Origin: Bacteroidota bacterium
GTDB taxonomy: Bacteria > Bacteroidota > JABWAT01
Reading direction: 5' to 3'
Length of the DNA stretch: 64,000 nucleotides
Assembly (NCBI GenBank): GCA_017303995.1
Contig: JAFLBE010000004.1
Coordinates: 62,001-126,000, forward strand
Below the pieces are notes generated by a model. It did not search any database, was not told where the DNA came from, and was given only the letters and a program-made list of their open reading frames with translations. Shown here in pieces: positions 36,528 through 44,779 of the stretch. Positions within the stretch are counted from its first letter, which is position 1. Each line of letters starts with the position of its first letter. Made by a program: the position numbers and the translations under genes.

Positions 36528-36553
36528 TTGACAAATATTTTAACGATTGTCAA
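36528..36553. promoter_or_regulatory. Inverted repeat TTGACAA-N12-TTGTCAA, candidate operator
   Basis: Perfect 7-bp arms separated by 12 nt, 53 bp upstream of the LacI-family ATG. LacI proteins usually bind shorter, contiguous palindromes, so another regulator or chance is possible. Confidence 0.35.
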
Positions 36554-37044
36554 CCGGACTTTCCTGTCTTCTGAATAAAACTTTTCGTTCCAATCAAATT
36601 CTAAGGTGACCAATTATGTGATTTGGTAGTCAAATTAAGGTGGAAATTTCCATTTTGCAATAGGAAATGAGAATATTTGACATAATAATTGAATTAATTT
36701 CTTGACTTTTTGATCCAATATCTCACCGATTAATGGAAGAAGACAGGATGGAAGAAGGTAACAATCCTTATAACTGAACGCCAAATACTCATATTGCCTT
36801 AATTATTAAAGAAAAAGGGCTTCCGCTTTTTACCAAATAATGATGGTCTTTTGACCACTAAAATTTGAATTCAAAAAAGAAGAATATTATTTAATTTGAT
36901 TGAACGGGAAAAAAGCAGCTAAAAATGGAAGAAGGGCGGATTGGAATTGGAAAAAATCAGTTTTCTTTTAAATTTTTTAGAAGGATAAAATATAATCTGC
37001 AGGAAGCAGACTAATTTTAAGATTTCAGGAATTTGGATAAAAAT

Positions 37045-37080
37045 CAGGCGTTATCCCCACGAAGGCGGGGATAACGCCTG
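37045..37080 (-). terminator. Hairpin CAGGCGTTATCCCC/GGGGATAACGCCTG, likely terminator of the mnmA unit
   Basis: Perfect 14-bp arms with an 8-nt loop. On the minus strand it is followed by ATTTTTAT, so it can end the mnmA-small membrane protein transcript. The text is a form of the widespread dispersed phrase ATCCCC-CGAAGGC-GGGGAT; a decayed relative lies at about 43562-43583. Confidence 0.6.
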
Positions 37081-37128
37081 TCGCCGGAAGCAGCGGGGAG
37101 TTTAACCCATAGGATTAAAAAAACTCGT

Positions 37129-37338
37129 TTATTCTGAACTTCTGTAAACAATCAGCCGAATGATAATCCGCCCAAGCATCAGAACCATTACCGAGCCAAT
37201 AATTGACAACGAGAGGGCGTCTGCCATTGGAATGACGCCTGCAGAGCCCGAAAGCCCCAGAATTGCAAGAACAATAATAACCAGATAGGCTTTCCAGCCC
37301 AACATAAAAATGACAAACGGATTTTCTCGAAGATTCAT
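37129..37338 (-). CDS. Small two-segment membrane protein
   Basis: A 69-residue protein with two hydrophobic segments (about residues 16-36 and 41-62) joined by a short turn. I do not recognise the family. Its ATG overlaps the mnmA stop in an ATGA arrangement, so it is translated with mnmA. A longer overlapping frame in the same region lacks this coupling and reads as a shadow. The role is unknown. Confidence 0.6.
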   Translation of the reverse strand: MNLRENPFVIFMLGWKAYLVIIVLAILGLSGSAGVIPMADALSLSIIGSVMVLMLGRIIIRLIVYRSSE

Positions 37339-38447
37339 GATAAAAATGCCCTTTCAATAATACCGCCACCAACAAGATCGTTCCCTTCATAGAAAACGAC
37401 CGATTGCCCTGGTGTAACAGCACGTTTGGGTTGTTCGAAAATAATTTCTGTCAATCCGTCCTGACCAATTTTGATCAGGGCCGGATCAGCTGAGTCTTTA
37501 TACCTGATTTTGGCTTCAACATGAAGTCCCTTCTCAGGGATTTCAGGATACGCGATCAGATTCACCTGACCGGCAAGCAAACGGGTGGTCAGGAGTCCGG
37601 TATCATCACCAACGACGACCACATTTTCTTCCGGAATTATCCGGGTGACGTAAACAGGTTTTCCGACTGCAATATTCAGTCCGCGTCGTTGTCCGACTGT
37701 GTAAAATGGGTAACCATCATGTTCACCGATAACTTCGCCGTCTTCGGTCATAATTTTCCCGCCTTTGACCTTGCTTTCAAGACCAGGAATATAATCTTTC
37801 AAAAAACGATTATAATCATTGTCGGGAATGAAGCATATTTCGTAGGATTCAGACTTTTCTGCTGTTCGCAGACCAAATTGCCTGGCCATTTCCCTGACTT
37901 CAGGCTTTGTAAGTTCTGAAAGCGGAAAAAGGGTTCTGGACAGAGCCGCCTGTGAGATCCCCCAAAGAACATAAGTCTGATCTTTTTTCGGATCATTTCC
38001 TTTTGACAGGATGTGTCTTTGACGGATTTCATCAAAACGGACTTTGGCATAATGTCCGGTTGCAATGTAATCAGCACCTAGTGCAAGTCCCTTTTTAAGC
38101 ATGGAACTCCACTTAACCTTTGTATTGCATAGCACACATGGATTCGGGGTTCTGCCGGTCATATATTCACCGACAAAATTTGAAATCACCTCGTCACCGA
38201 AATCATCACGGAAATCAACAATATAATGAGGAAATCCATGTTTAACGGCAATACTTCTTGCATCGTTAATCGACTCGAGTGAACAGCAGCCGGTTTCTTT
38301 ATTGGTATTGCCGCCCGAAATCTGGTAATCCCAGGTTTTCATGGTGATTCCGATTACATCATAACCCTGCTCTTTCAGCATAACGGCAGCTACACTGCTG
38401 TCTACCCCGCCACTCATACCCACAACTACGGTTCCGTGCCTGCTCAT
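37335..38447 (-). CDS. mnmA: tRNA-specific 2-thiouridylase MnmA
   Basis: Transfers sulfur to U34 of tRNA-Lys, -Glu and -Gln. The 370-residue protein has the PP-loop GMSGGVDSS at residues 10-18, the first catalytic cysteine in NPCVLCN near residue 102, and the second in SYEICFIPDND near residue 200. GHYAKV, YVLWG and VGQRRGLN are further family segments. The C-terminal beta domain ends at residue 370. It has a clear Bacteroidetes-type promoter and is followed by an overlapping small membrane protein gene. Confidence 0.96.
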   Translation of the reverse strand: MSRHGTVVVGMSGGVDSSVAAVMLKEQGYDVIGITMKTWDYQISGGNTNKETGCCSLESINDARSIAVKHGFPHYIVDFRDDFGDEVISNFVGEYMTGRTPNPCVLCNTKVKWSSMLKKGLALGADYIATGHYAKVRFDEIRQRHILSKGNDPKKDQTYVLWGISQAALSRTLFPLSELTKPEVREMARQFGLRTAEKSESYEICFIPDNDYNRFLKDYIPGLESKVKGGKIMTEDGEVIGEHDGYPFYTVGQRRGLNIAVGKPVYVTRIIPEENVVVVGDDTGLLTTRLLAGQVNLIAYPEIPEKGLHVEAKIRYKDSADPALIKIGQDGLTEIIFEQPKRAVTPGQSVVFYEGNDLVGGGIIERAFLS

Positions 38448-38466
38448 ACGCTCTCTTTTAATTATT

Positions 38467-38498
38467 CAAAGGTACCAAAAATGGATAAACGAACCAAA
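38467..38498 (-). promoter_or_regulatory. Bacteroidetes-type promoter of mnmA
   Basis: On the minus strand TTTG (38498-38495), 20 nt, TACCTTTG (38474-38467), then 19 nt to the ATG. Both boxes and the spacing match the -33/-7 consensus. Confidence 0.78.
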
Positions 38499-38872
38499 CG
38501 GGCCGGGAATTCCCGGGAGGGGGGGATCAGTTATAAGTTACAAAGTTATAAGTTACAATTGGTACTTGGTGTCACCAATTTAATTTTGAATTTTGAGTTT
38601 TAAATTATGAATTGAAGACTTTAATGCAATATATAATGTCACCCTTTTAACCCGCGGCGAGGCCTTGGGCTTCGGGGTTTGAATCCGGTTTTAACTATGA
38701 TTATCTATAATCCTGTCAGCCTTTCAGGCTTTTAATGCAAATTTCAATTTTGAGTTTTAAATTATGAATTGAAGTTTCTAAATTCCCACTCAATTTTCCC
38801 CGCACCCCGTAAAACTTACCCAGTACACCGATTTCTCCTTGTCACTTGTCCCATGTAACTTGTCACCTGCTT
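38499..38872. repeat. Gene-free stretch with dispersed repeat F, copy 3, and low-complexity text
   Basis: Between the divergent mnmA and mutL promoters. It holds AGTTATAAGTTACAAAGTTA text (from 38529), TTTTGAATTTTGAGTTTTAA text (38583-38615 and 38742-38775), and copy 3 of element F (38631-38733). Here the CACCC...TTCGGGG part is interrupted by about 25 extra bases including CCCGCGGCGAGGCC. ACTTGTCCCATGTAACTTGT text follows at 38845-38865. Confidence 0.65.
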
Positions 38873-38904
38873 TTTGATAACTGCCAAAAAATTCAGTACA
38901 TTTG
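38873..38904 (+). promoter_or_regulatory. Bacteroidetes-type promoter of the small gene and mutL
   Basis: TTTG at 38873-38876, 20 nt spacer, TACATTTG at 38897-38904. Identical spacing to the mnmA promoter on the other strand. The ATG at 38935 lies 30 nt downstream. Confidence 0.78.
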
Positions 38905-38934
38905 AAATTAGAGAATCAATCCGGGAAAAAGGAT

Positions 38935-39132
38935 ATGCTATTCAAACGCCCCAATTATAAACGATTTGATCCGCCATTACGGTATCACGATCCATCAAAA
39001 GAAGAACGGCAAAAAACTAAAATCCGGTTCTCGAAGAGCAGAGTCCGGTCAAAAAAATCAAACATTATGGTAAGTGCCCTTCTTTTTGCAGCGGTTCTTT
39101 ACGTCATCTTTTATCTATCCCAACGGTTTTAA
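38935..39132 (+). CDS. Small basic membrane protein upstream of mutL
   Basis: A 65-residue protein: a very basic N-terminal part (MLFKRPNYKRFDPPLRYHDP, then many Lys and Arg) and one C-terminal membrane segment (about residues 46-62). I start at the ATG at 38935; a TTG at 38902 is in frame but lies inside the -7 promoter box. It ends 9 bp before mutL and is probably co-transcribed with it. The pattern is like the short proteins encoded beside mutL in Flavobacteriia that databases sometimes mislabel as riboflavin synthase subunit beta; that link is from memory. Function unknown. Confidence 0.65.
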   Translation: MLFKRPNYKRFDPPLRYHDPSKEERQKTKIRFSKSRVRSKKSNIMVSALLFAAVLYVIFYLSQRF

Positions 39133-39141
39133 AACACAGTT

Positions 39142-41019
39142 ATGCCCAATATTATCAGAATTCTGACCGATCAGATTGCAAACCAGATTGCAGCCGGGGA
39201 AGTGGTTCAGCGTCCTGAATCGGTAGTCAAAGAACTTATTGAAAATTGTGTGGATGCCGGTGCTACCCATATAACGGTTGTACTTAAAGATTCAGGTAAA
39301 ACCCTGATCCAGATATTGGATAATGGTTGCGGCATGTCACCCGATGATGCCAGACTTGCTTTTGAGCGTCATGCAACAAGCAAAATTGAAAAAGCAGAAG
39401 ACTTACAAGATATCAGAACACTCGGATTCAGAGGTGAAGCTCTTGCTTCCATTGCATCCGTTTCACAATCTGAGCTTAAAACCCGTGAACACGATGCCAA
39501 AACCGGAACTTTGGTTCGGGTTGAAGGTGGGATTTTCAAAGCAATGGAACCGGTCAGTTGTGCAGCCGGAACCAATATTACCATTAAAAATCTATTTTTT
39601 AACACGCCAGGCAGACGCAATTTTCTAAAATCTGAGCAGGTCGAATTTCGCCATATTTTAGATACGGTTCAGAAATATGCCCTCTTTTATTCAGATTTGA
39701 GATGGACATTAATCAGCGATGACAGTCAGGTTTTTGATGTTTTACCGGCAACACCACTCGAGCGGGTGGGTCAGCTATTCGGAGAAAAAGTAAAAAGCCA
39801 TGTGATTGAGATAAAGGAAGACACAGATCTTGTTTCGATTTCAGGATTTGTTGCTCACCCGACAATCGCAAGAAAAAGCCGGGGCGATCAGTACCTGTTT
39901 ATCAATGGCCGGGCCATTATCCACAAATCGATTCAGCACGCCGTTTTCAATGCTTATGGTGCTTCCCTTGCCGCCGGAACTTATCCGTTTTATGTGATCT
40001 TTTTTTCAATCGATCCGAAACGGGTAGATATCAACGTACATCCGACCAAACAGGAAGTGAAGTTTGACGATGAACGGTCTGTTTATGCAATCACCATGGC
40101 CGTTATCCGGAAATTTTTATCCAAACACGATCTGACGCCACAAGTTTCAGGCGGAATGACGCACGTTATTAAAGAAGATGTGGTTTTTGACCCTAACCGC
40201 GGATTTGTTGACCAGACCCGGTTTGTTGAACGACCATCCTCCCCAATCAGCAATTTCCCGTACATTGATCCGGCTCAACGGATCGTTTCCCTTCCTTTTG
40301 GTTCCGGAACTATTCCGTCCGGCGGAACACACCAACGAACTGAATTTCAGGATTCCAGATTGGCTGATATTCCACGAAGTGTGGGTTCTCCGCTTGAAGT
40401 TCTGAGAAGTTTTGCTTCTGAAGTTGATAACTCCGCAATCGGTGAACGGCGGATCTGGCAGGTTCATAATAAATACGTTTTTTCACAAATTGTAACCGGA
40501 CTCATGATCATTGATCAGCACGTTGCCCATGAACGTATTCTGTATGAAAAAGCCATGAAGGTCATGCAAAGCAGTTCGGCATTTACCCAACAGCTTTTAT
40601 TTCCGTACACAATGGATTTAACTCCGCTCGATTTTGAACTGATCAAATCACTCAAAGATGATTTGCAGCGGCTCGGATTTGATTTCAAATTTTACAGCGG
40701 AAAAACTGTTGTGGTCGAAGGCGTCCCGGCAGATGTAAAACCCGGAGCAGAACAAAGAATCCTTCAGGATATACTGACCCAATACCGGGATTATGAATCT
40801 GAATTTCAGTGGAAGGGCCGCCAGAATCTGGCTGCATCATACGCCTGCCGGTCTTCAATCAAAGCCGGTGACCCGTTAAGTCTAGCTGAAATGAATGAAT
40901 TGATTGATTCCCTTTTTGCCTGTGAAAACCCTTATACCTGTCCGCACGGCAGACCGGTTGTTGTTAAAATGACGGTTGATGATCTGGATTCCCGTTTCGG
41001 CAGAAAACATCCCTGGTAA
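39142..41019 (+). CDS. mutL: DNA mismatch repair protein MutL (endonuclease type)
   Basis: Couples mismatch recognition by MutS to strand incision. The 625-residue protein has the GHKL ATPase motifs: ELIENCVDAGA near residue 31, DNGCGM near 60, and TLGFRGEALASI near 94. The C-terminal dimerisation domain carries the metal-dependent nicking site, DQHVAHERILYE at residues 458-469 (the consensus DQHA has Val instead of Ala), an ACRSS segment, and CPHGRP at 600-605. So this MutL is expected to nick DNA itself, as in bacteria without MutH. The gene lies 9 bp after a small membrane protein gene. Confidence 0.96.
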   Translation: MPNIIRILTDQIANQIAAGEVVQRPESVVKELIENCVDAGATHITVVLKDSGKTLIQILDNGCGMSPDDARLAFERHATSKIEKAEDLQDIRTLGFRGEALASIASVSQSELKTREHDAKTGTLVRVEGGIFKAMEPVSCAAGTNITIKNLFFNTPGRRNFLKSEQVEFRHILDTVQKYALFYSDLRWTLISDDSQVFDVLPATPLERVGQLFGEKVKSHVIEIKEDTDLVSISGFVAHPTIARKSRGDQYLFINGRAIIHKSIQHAVFNAYGASLAAGTYPFYVIFFSIDPKRVDINVHPTKQEVKFDDERSVYAITMAVIRKFLSKHDLTPQVSGGMTHVIKEDVVFDPNRGFVDQTRFVERPSSPISNFPYIDPAQRIVSLPFGSGTIPSGGTHQRTEFQDSRLADIPRSVGSPLEVLRSFASEVDNSAIGERRIWQVHNKYVFSQIVTGLMIIDQHVAHERILYEKAMKVMQSSSAFTQQLLFPYTMDLTPLDFELIKSLKDDLQRLGFDFKFYSGKTVVVEGVPADVKPGAEQRILQDILTQYRDYESEFQWKGRQNLAASYACRSSIKAGDPLSLAEMNELIDSLFACENPYTCPHGRPVVVKMTVDDLDSRFGRKHPW

Positions 41020-41118
41020 ATGAACCTCAAGTTCTAATCACGATTTCATGGAATCAGTTTTGAGTTTTACTCAGGAATTTCTGAGTTTTGAGTTTTTACT
41101 GATTTAAACCCATTTTTT

Positions 41119-41652
41119 ATGAAAATCGAAACTTTTACTTTCTTCCGCACCCACCTGATGATCGGTGAAAAACGTGAGTTATTCCCTGTTGTCAATCTCG
41201 TTCTAGACAAAGACTATCCGGAACTTAGCCAGACAGACGGACTCAGCGTTCAGATATCAACAGAAAGAACCAACTTTGACGGTGCACCTGTCGTACTTTT
41301 TCATATTCAACTTGAACTCGCCGGCAAATTCATCATCAGAAAAACGAAAACCATCGATTATACCGATGAAGATACCGTTCATTTTTTCGAGGATATTTTT
41401 TCTGGTGATCCCTTTCTTTTCGCTTTCACTGCACCTGAATTCCTGAATGGTAAATCCAAAAACTTCCAGTATATTTCTGCTTCAGTTGAAGAGGAACAAG
41501 GCCGTCTTTTCATCTGGGATATTGAACTTGCCTATACCGATTCTACATCGGCAAGTCTGACCCAGGATCAGGTTGCTGAAAAACTAAAAAAATGGTGGGA
41601 AATTGAAGGCAAAAAACTCAATGCTCTTCAGGACACAGTTTCAGCAGAATAA
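41119..41652 (+). CDS. Unrecognised protein between mutL and folB
   Basis: A 177-residue soluble protein, acidic, no signal peptide or membrane segment. Alternating hydrophobic pattern (LSVQISTERTNFDGAPVVLF, YTDEDTVHFFEDIF) suggests mostly beta structure with helices at the C-terminus. I do not recognise a family. It ends 11 bp before folB in the same direction, so it likely belongs to that transcript. The 99 bases before it contain TTTTGAGTTTT text and no clear promoter. Confidence 0.6.
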   Translation: MKIETFTFFRTHLMIGEKRELFPVVNLVLDKDYPELSQTDGLSVQISTERTNFDGAPVVLFHIQLELAGKFIIRKTKTIDYTDEDTVHFFEDIFSGDPFLFAFTAPEFLNGKSKNFQYISASVEEEQGRLFIWDIELAYTDSTSASLTQDQVAEKLKKWWEIEGKKLNALQDTVSAE

Positions 41653-41663
41653 AGAGGTCAATT

Positions 41664-42023
41664 TTGCATACAGTTAAACTTATCAATTGTGAATTTTATG
41701 CACACCATGGTGTCATGAAAGAAGAACACCGGGTTGGCGGAAGATACTCAGTTGATGCAGAAATGAAACTCGATTTCGAAAAAGCTGCCCTGACAGATGA
41801 TCTCAATGAAACGGTGGATTATGAAACCGTTTACAAACTGATGCGTGAAGTCATCGTTTCACAAAAAGTTTATCTGATTGAAGCCCTTTCCAGACAAATT
41901 GCCCAAACCATTCTCGATAGATTCCCGATTGTTCAGTCGGTCATCACCCGGGTGAGGAAAATAAATCCGCCGGTGGGTGGCGTTTGCGATTATGCTGAAG
42001 TTGAATATCAGGCATTCAGGTAA
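41664..42023 (+). CDS. folB: Dihydroneopterin aldolase
   Basis: Converts dihydroneopterin to 6-hydroxymethyl-dihydropterin in folate synthesis. The 119-residue protein has FYAHHGVMKEEHRVGGRYSV near residues 11-30 and the late conserved VRKINPPVGG. The active-site Glu and Lys of the family map to E21 and K98. The start is TTG at 41664 with GAGG 7 nt upstream; no ATG is available near the conserved N-terminus. Its stop abuts the folK ATG, giving a folB-folK unit. Confidence 0.92.
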   Translation: MHTVKLINCEFYAHHGVMKEEHRVGGRYSVDAEMKLDFEKAALTDDLNETVDYETVYKLMREVIVSQKVYLIEALSRQIAQTILDRFPIVQSVITRVRKINPPVGGVCDYAEVEYQAFR

Positions 42024-42536
42024 ATGAATTCAACCCTGACTCAGGTTTATGTTGGAATCGGGTCAAATCTCGGAAACCGGCTTGAGCATTTGAAATCTGC
42101 AGTTTTTTTATTCAGGCAACACGGTGAAGTTTATAAAGTAGAATCAAGTCCGGTTTATGAATCAGATCCGGTTGATCACTCCGATCAGCCAGCTTATTTG
42201 AATGCAGCTTTAAGAATTGAAACCAATCTGGATGTTTATTCCTTTTTTCGGTTATCCCAGGAAATTGAAAAAGAGAACGGCAGAACCCGTGACGAAGGAA
42301 AACGCTGGATGGCACGACCGCTGGATATTGATATTTTATTTTGGGGCAGCTCAGTTATTCAGGATAAAGACCTGAGAATCCCCCATCCGGAAATAGAAAA
42401 CAGAAGTTTTGTACTGGTTCCGCTAACTGATTTGGATTCAGAAATCAGGCATCCCGGAACCGGTGAACTTTTAAAAAACAGAATAGAATCCTTACCGGAT
42501 AAACTCAGTCTTCACCTTTTTTCAGATCCGTTATGA
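42024..42536 (+). CDS. folK: 2-amino-4-hydroxy-6-hydroxymethyldihydropteridine pyrophosphokinase
   Basis: Transfers pyrophosphate from ATP to 6-hydroxymethyl-dihydropterin. The 170-residue protein has YVGIGSNLGNR near residue 9, and the signature RWMARPLDIDILFWG (about 98-112) with the two metal-binding Asp residues, followed by IPHPEIENRSFVLVPL. It begins immediately after folB and overlaps the next kinase gene by ATGA. Together with folB and folP (13 kb downstream) it covers the middle of the folate pathway. Confidence 0.95.
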   Translation: MNSTLTQVYVGIGSNLGNRLEHLKSAVFLFRQHGEVYKVESSPVYESDPVDHSDQPAYLNAALRIETNLDVYSFFRLSQEIEKENGRTRDEGKRWMARPLDIDILFWGSSVIQDKDLRIPHPEIENRSFVLVPLTDLDSEIRHPGTGELLKNRIESLPDKLSLHLFSDPL

Positions 42537-43198
42537 ACTCAATAAAACCACCAGCTGAACTTCATTATCTTGCCATTGAAGGGGTTATCGGCGCAGGGAA
42601 AACCAGCCTTGCACAGATGCTCGCCAACCGGATCAATGCCCGGCTCGTACTCGAAGCTTTTGAGGATAATCCGTTTCTTGAACGATTCTATGATGATCCG
42701 GAACGGTTTGCCTTCCCAACCCAGGTTCAATTTCTGATTTCCCGTGTCAGGCAGCAGCAAAAAATTGGTGAATACGATTTATTCCACGATTATGTGGTCT
42801 CTGATTACATTTTTGACAAAGACCGGATTTTTGCAACCACGACATTAAAAGCTGAAGAACTTGACCTGTATGACCGGATTGCCTCAACGCTTGAAAGCTA
42901 TGTGGTTTCACCCGATCTCGTCATTTACCTTCAGTCATCGGTTGACCGGCTGCTCGATAATATCAAATCAAGAAACCGGCTGAATGAATTTAAAATCACC
43001 CGGCATTATCTTGAGGAACTTTCTGAATCTTATACGCATTTCTTTTTCAGGTATCAACGGTCACCTGTTCTCATTATCAATACAACTGAAATTGATTTTG
43101 TTAACGAACACGATCACTTTGAAGAATTGGTACAGCAGATTTTACACAGGCCTCACTACGGAATTGAATATTATTTACCAAGCGGAGGAAGAAAATGA
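42533..43198 (+). CDS. Deoxynucleoside kinase
   Basis: Phosphorylates deoxynucleosides in salvage (deoxyadenosine/deoxyguanosine/deoxycytidine kinase family), 221 residues. P-loop IEGVIGAGKTSLA at about residues 15-27, the substrate segment LEAFEDNPFLERFY, DRIFATTTL containing the DR pair, and the lid RSRNRLNEFK-like segment KSRNRLNEFKIT. The placement after folK with overlapping codons is a recurring arrangement in Bacteroidota and Chlorobi, as far as I recall. Base specificity is not readable here. Confidence 0.9.
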   Translation: MNSIKPPAELHYLAIEGVIGAGKTSLAQMLANRINARLVLEAFEDNPFLERFYDDPERFAFPTQVQFLISRVRQQQKIGEYDLFHDYVVSDYIFDKDRIFATTTLKAEELDLYDRIASTLESYVVSPDLVIYLQSSVDRLLDNIKSRNRLNEFKITRHYLEELSESYTHFFFRYQRSPVLIINTTEIDFVNEHDHFEELVQQILHRPHYGIEYYLPSGGRK

Positions 43199-43356
43199 TA
43201 CGGATTGCCATTTTTGTCATTTGCCTGATTGCAGTCATTTTTATTTTATTTTATGCCATAAAGAAAAGACAACGGGAAAACGGAGAAAAATTCAGAAAAC
43301 CGTATGACATAAAAGACCGTGAAAAAGTTGAAGATGCCAAAATCAAGGAAGATTGA
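43195..43356 (+). CDS. 53-residue single-span membrane protein
   Basis: A short gene whose ATG overlaps the stop of the kinase gene (ATGA). A strong ribosome binding site, GGAGGA, lies 6 nt upstream. The product starts MIRIAIFVICLIAVIFILFY, one membrane segment, then a highly charged tail of about 30 residues ending IKEDR-free KIKED. The tight coupling and clean ribosome binding site support that it is real. I know no family for it. Confidence 0.62.
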   Translation: MIRIAIFVICLIAVIFILFYAIKKRQRENGEKFRKPYDIKDREKVEDAKIKED

Positions 43357-43798
43357 CCCTCCCCAGGGTAAGGAGTAAGCTCTTCCCATATTTGGCTCAG
43401 ACCCCTTATTTAAATATGTTTTCTTACTCATTCTGCTCTTTACCTTCAGTTCCCTTCCTATCTGCAAAATGCAACGTTTTAATCCTGAAATGTTTTACTT
43501 TTATGTAAATTAAAAAACATGCCGCAAGCAGCAGGATATTTTTTTCTTACCGTAATTTAGGTGTCATCCACGCGAAGGCAGGATGTTAATTACAAACATT
43601 TACAGAAAAAAAAGGATACCGTTTCCCAATTTCTGTAAGTATAAAGTTTCCTTACACTTTTTCTGATGTGCCCTTACACTTTCAGAAAATGCATTAATTG
43701 CATAAACCATTATTATTACATGATTTAACTTTCTGGCACGATATTCACAATAGATTGCAGCAACCGAAAAGGTAAAATCCGTTCGGTTCAGAACAACC
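43357..43798. other. AT-rich gene-free region; decayed hairpin phrase and a -24-like TGGCACG
   Basis: No gene is visible in 442 bases. GTGTCATCCACGCGAAGGCA at 43560 is a decayed relative of the hairpin at 37045. CCTTACACTTTTTCTG and CCCTTACACTTTCAGA (about 43650-43686) form an imperfect direct repeat. TGGCACG at 43734-43740 matches the sigma-54 -24 element, but the -12 part reads TCACA instead of TTGCA, so it is not a convincing promoter. Confidence 0.4.
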
Positions 43799-44749
43799 AT
43801 GACAAAAGTAAATTCTAAATTTCTGTTTCTTTTTCTTTTTGCAGCCGGGTTTTCCGGATGTAATCAGGATCCGGTTTCTGTTGAAAGTACTGATAATACT
43901 TTCCAGAATCTGATCATCAGGCACGAACAGATTGATCCGGCCAGAAATCATAACCGTGAGGAAATTGATCCGAACGGAAGCATGATTATCACCGTCAATC
44001 AGACACTTGGTGTAACTGGTTCAGAAACACGGGAAGTTATTTATTCACTGCGCCACCGGTTGCCGGCACTCACCGGAAGTAAATCAGTAAGGGACTTGAA
44101 TTTTGGAGATGTTTTTATCAATAGTATCCGGCTAAACCGGTATAACAGTATCATCATTTTACCTGATAGTCTTCAGCAATCGGGTAAACCTGATACTTTG
44201 GAGACCACTACCTACTATAGTAAATTCAATCTGAACGCAATCACAAATTCCCTTTCGACTGAAATTACCTTCAGGGCAACCGGATCTGAACGGATCACGG
44301 GTTTTACACAAACACTTTCGGTTCCTGAACCAGTCAGAATTTTAAATCTGCCGCAGGATGCTCTGATATCAACCCAACAACCGTTAACGTTACAGTTCAA
44401 TCAGGATCTGTATGCTGGTTTTTCGGGAATTTATCTGTATCCATCGGGAATTTCAAGTGCTGACAGTGTACATGCAGACACAAGCGGGTTAACGTATCTC
44501 TTTACTGATTTACGTCCAACCCAAAAAACCAGAACGATAGTGATCCCGGCAGAATTGCTGAAAAAAATGGTCCAAGCTTTTTCAGCAACTTTTCCAGGAA
44601 CAGCAGTCAGGTTTGGGATTTCTGTTTATGGCGTTCAGTCAACTTCCTCTGATAAAATACATTCCGGGAAAGAAAACGGAGCCAATTACGAAACGCCTGT
44701 TCACATTGTCAGCAATTACAGTTCAACATTCAGACTGATTTCAAATTAA
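43799..44749 (+). CDS. Unrecognised lipoprotein
   Basis: A 316-residue protein with a lipoprotein signal (FLFLFLFAAGFSGC, Cys21) and no membrane segment after it. The rest is beta-rich. A segment VRILNLPQDALISTQQPLTL followed by QFNQDLYAGFSGIYLYPS resembles a bacterial Ig-like domain. I do not recognise the full family. It lies 30 bp before the type IX cargo gene and the two are probably transcribed together, which suggests a surface role. Confidence 0.65.
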   Translation: MTKVNSKFLFLFLFAAGFSGCNQDPVSVESTDNTFQNLIIRHEQIDPARNHNREEIDPNGSMIITVNQTLGVTGSETREVIYSLRHRLPALTGSKSVRDLNFGDVFINSIRLNRYNSIIILPDSLQQSGKPDTLETTTYYSKFNLNAITNSLSTEITFRATGSERITGFTQTLSVPEPVRILNLPQDALISTQQPLTLQFNQDLYAGFSGIYLYPSGISSADSVHADTSGLTYLFTDLRPTQKTRTIVIPAELLKKMVQAFSATFPGTAVRFGISVYGVQSTSSDKIHSGKENGANYETPVHIVSNYSSTFRLISN

Positions 44750-44779
44750 TTTCAAACAACCGTAAATAAGGAGCTAACG

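Larger units (their letters stand above)
36476..37128. other. AT-rich gene-free region upstream of the LacI/TonB block
   Basis: About 650 bases with no gene on either strand. It holds the candidate operator (36528-36553), a GGAAAGGCTTCC near-palindrome at about 36510, AT-rich sequence without the dispersed words common in other gaps, and the 14-bp-arm hairpin at 37045-37080. It is the control region for the minus-strand LacI operon; I cannot place the promoter. Confidence 0.5.

Noticed and set aside
37115-37423. 102-residue frame overlapping mnmA and the small membrane gene
   Set aside because: It runs across the mnmA C-terminus in another frame; the 37129-37338 frame has the ATGA coupling and clear membrane segments.
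38902-38934. TTG start for the small gene before mutL
   Set aside because: It lies inside the TACATTTG promoter box; the ATG at 38935 is a better start.
43734-43749. Sigma-54 promoter as an annotated feature
   Set aside because: The -12 element lacks the required GC; kept only as a low-interest observation.
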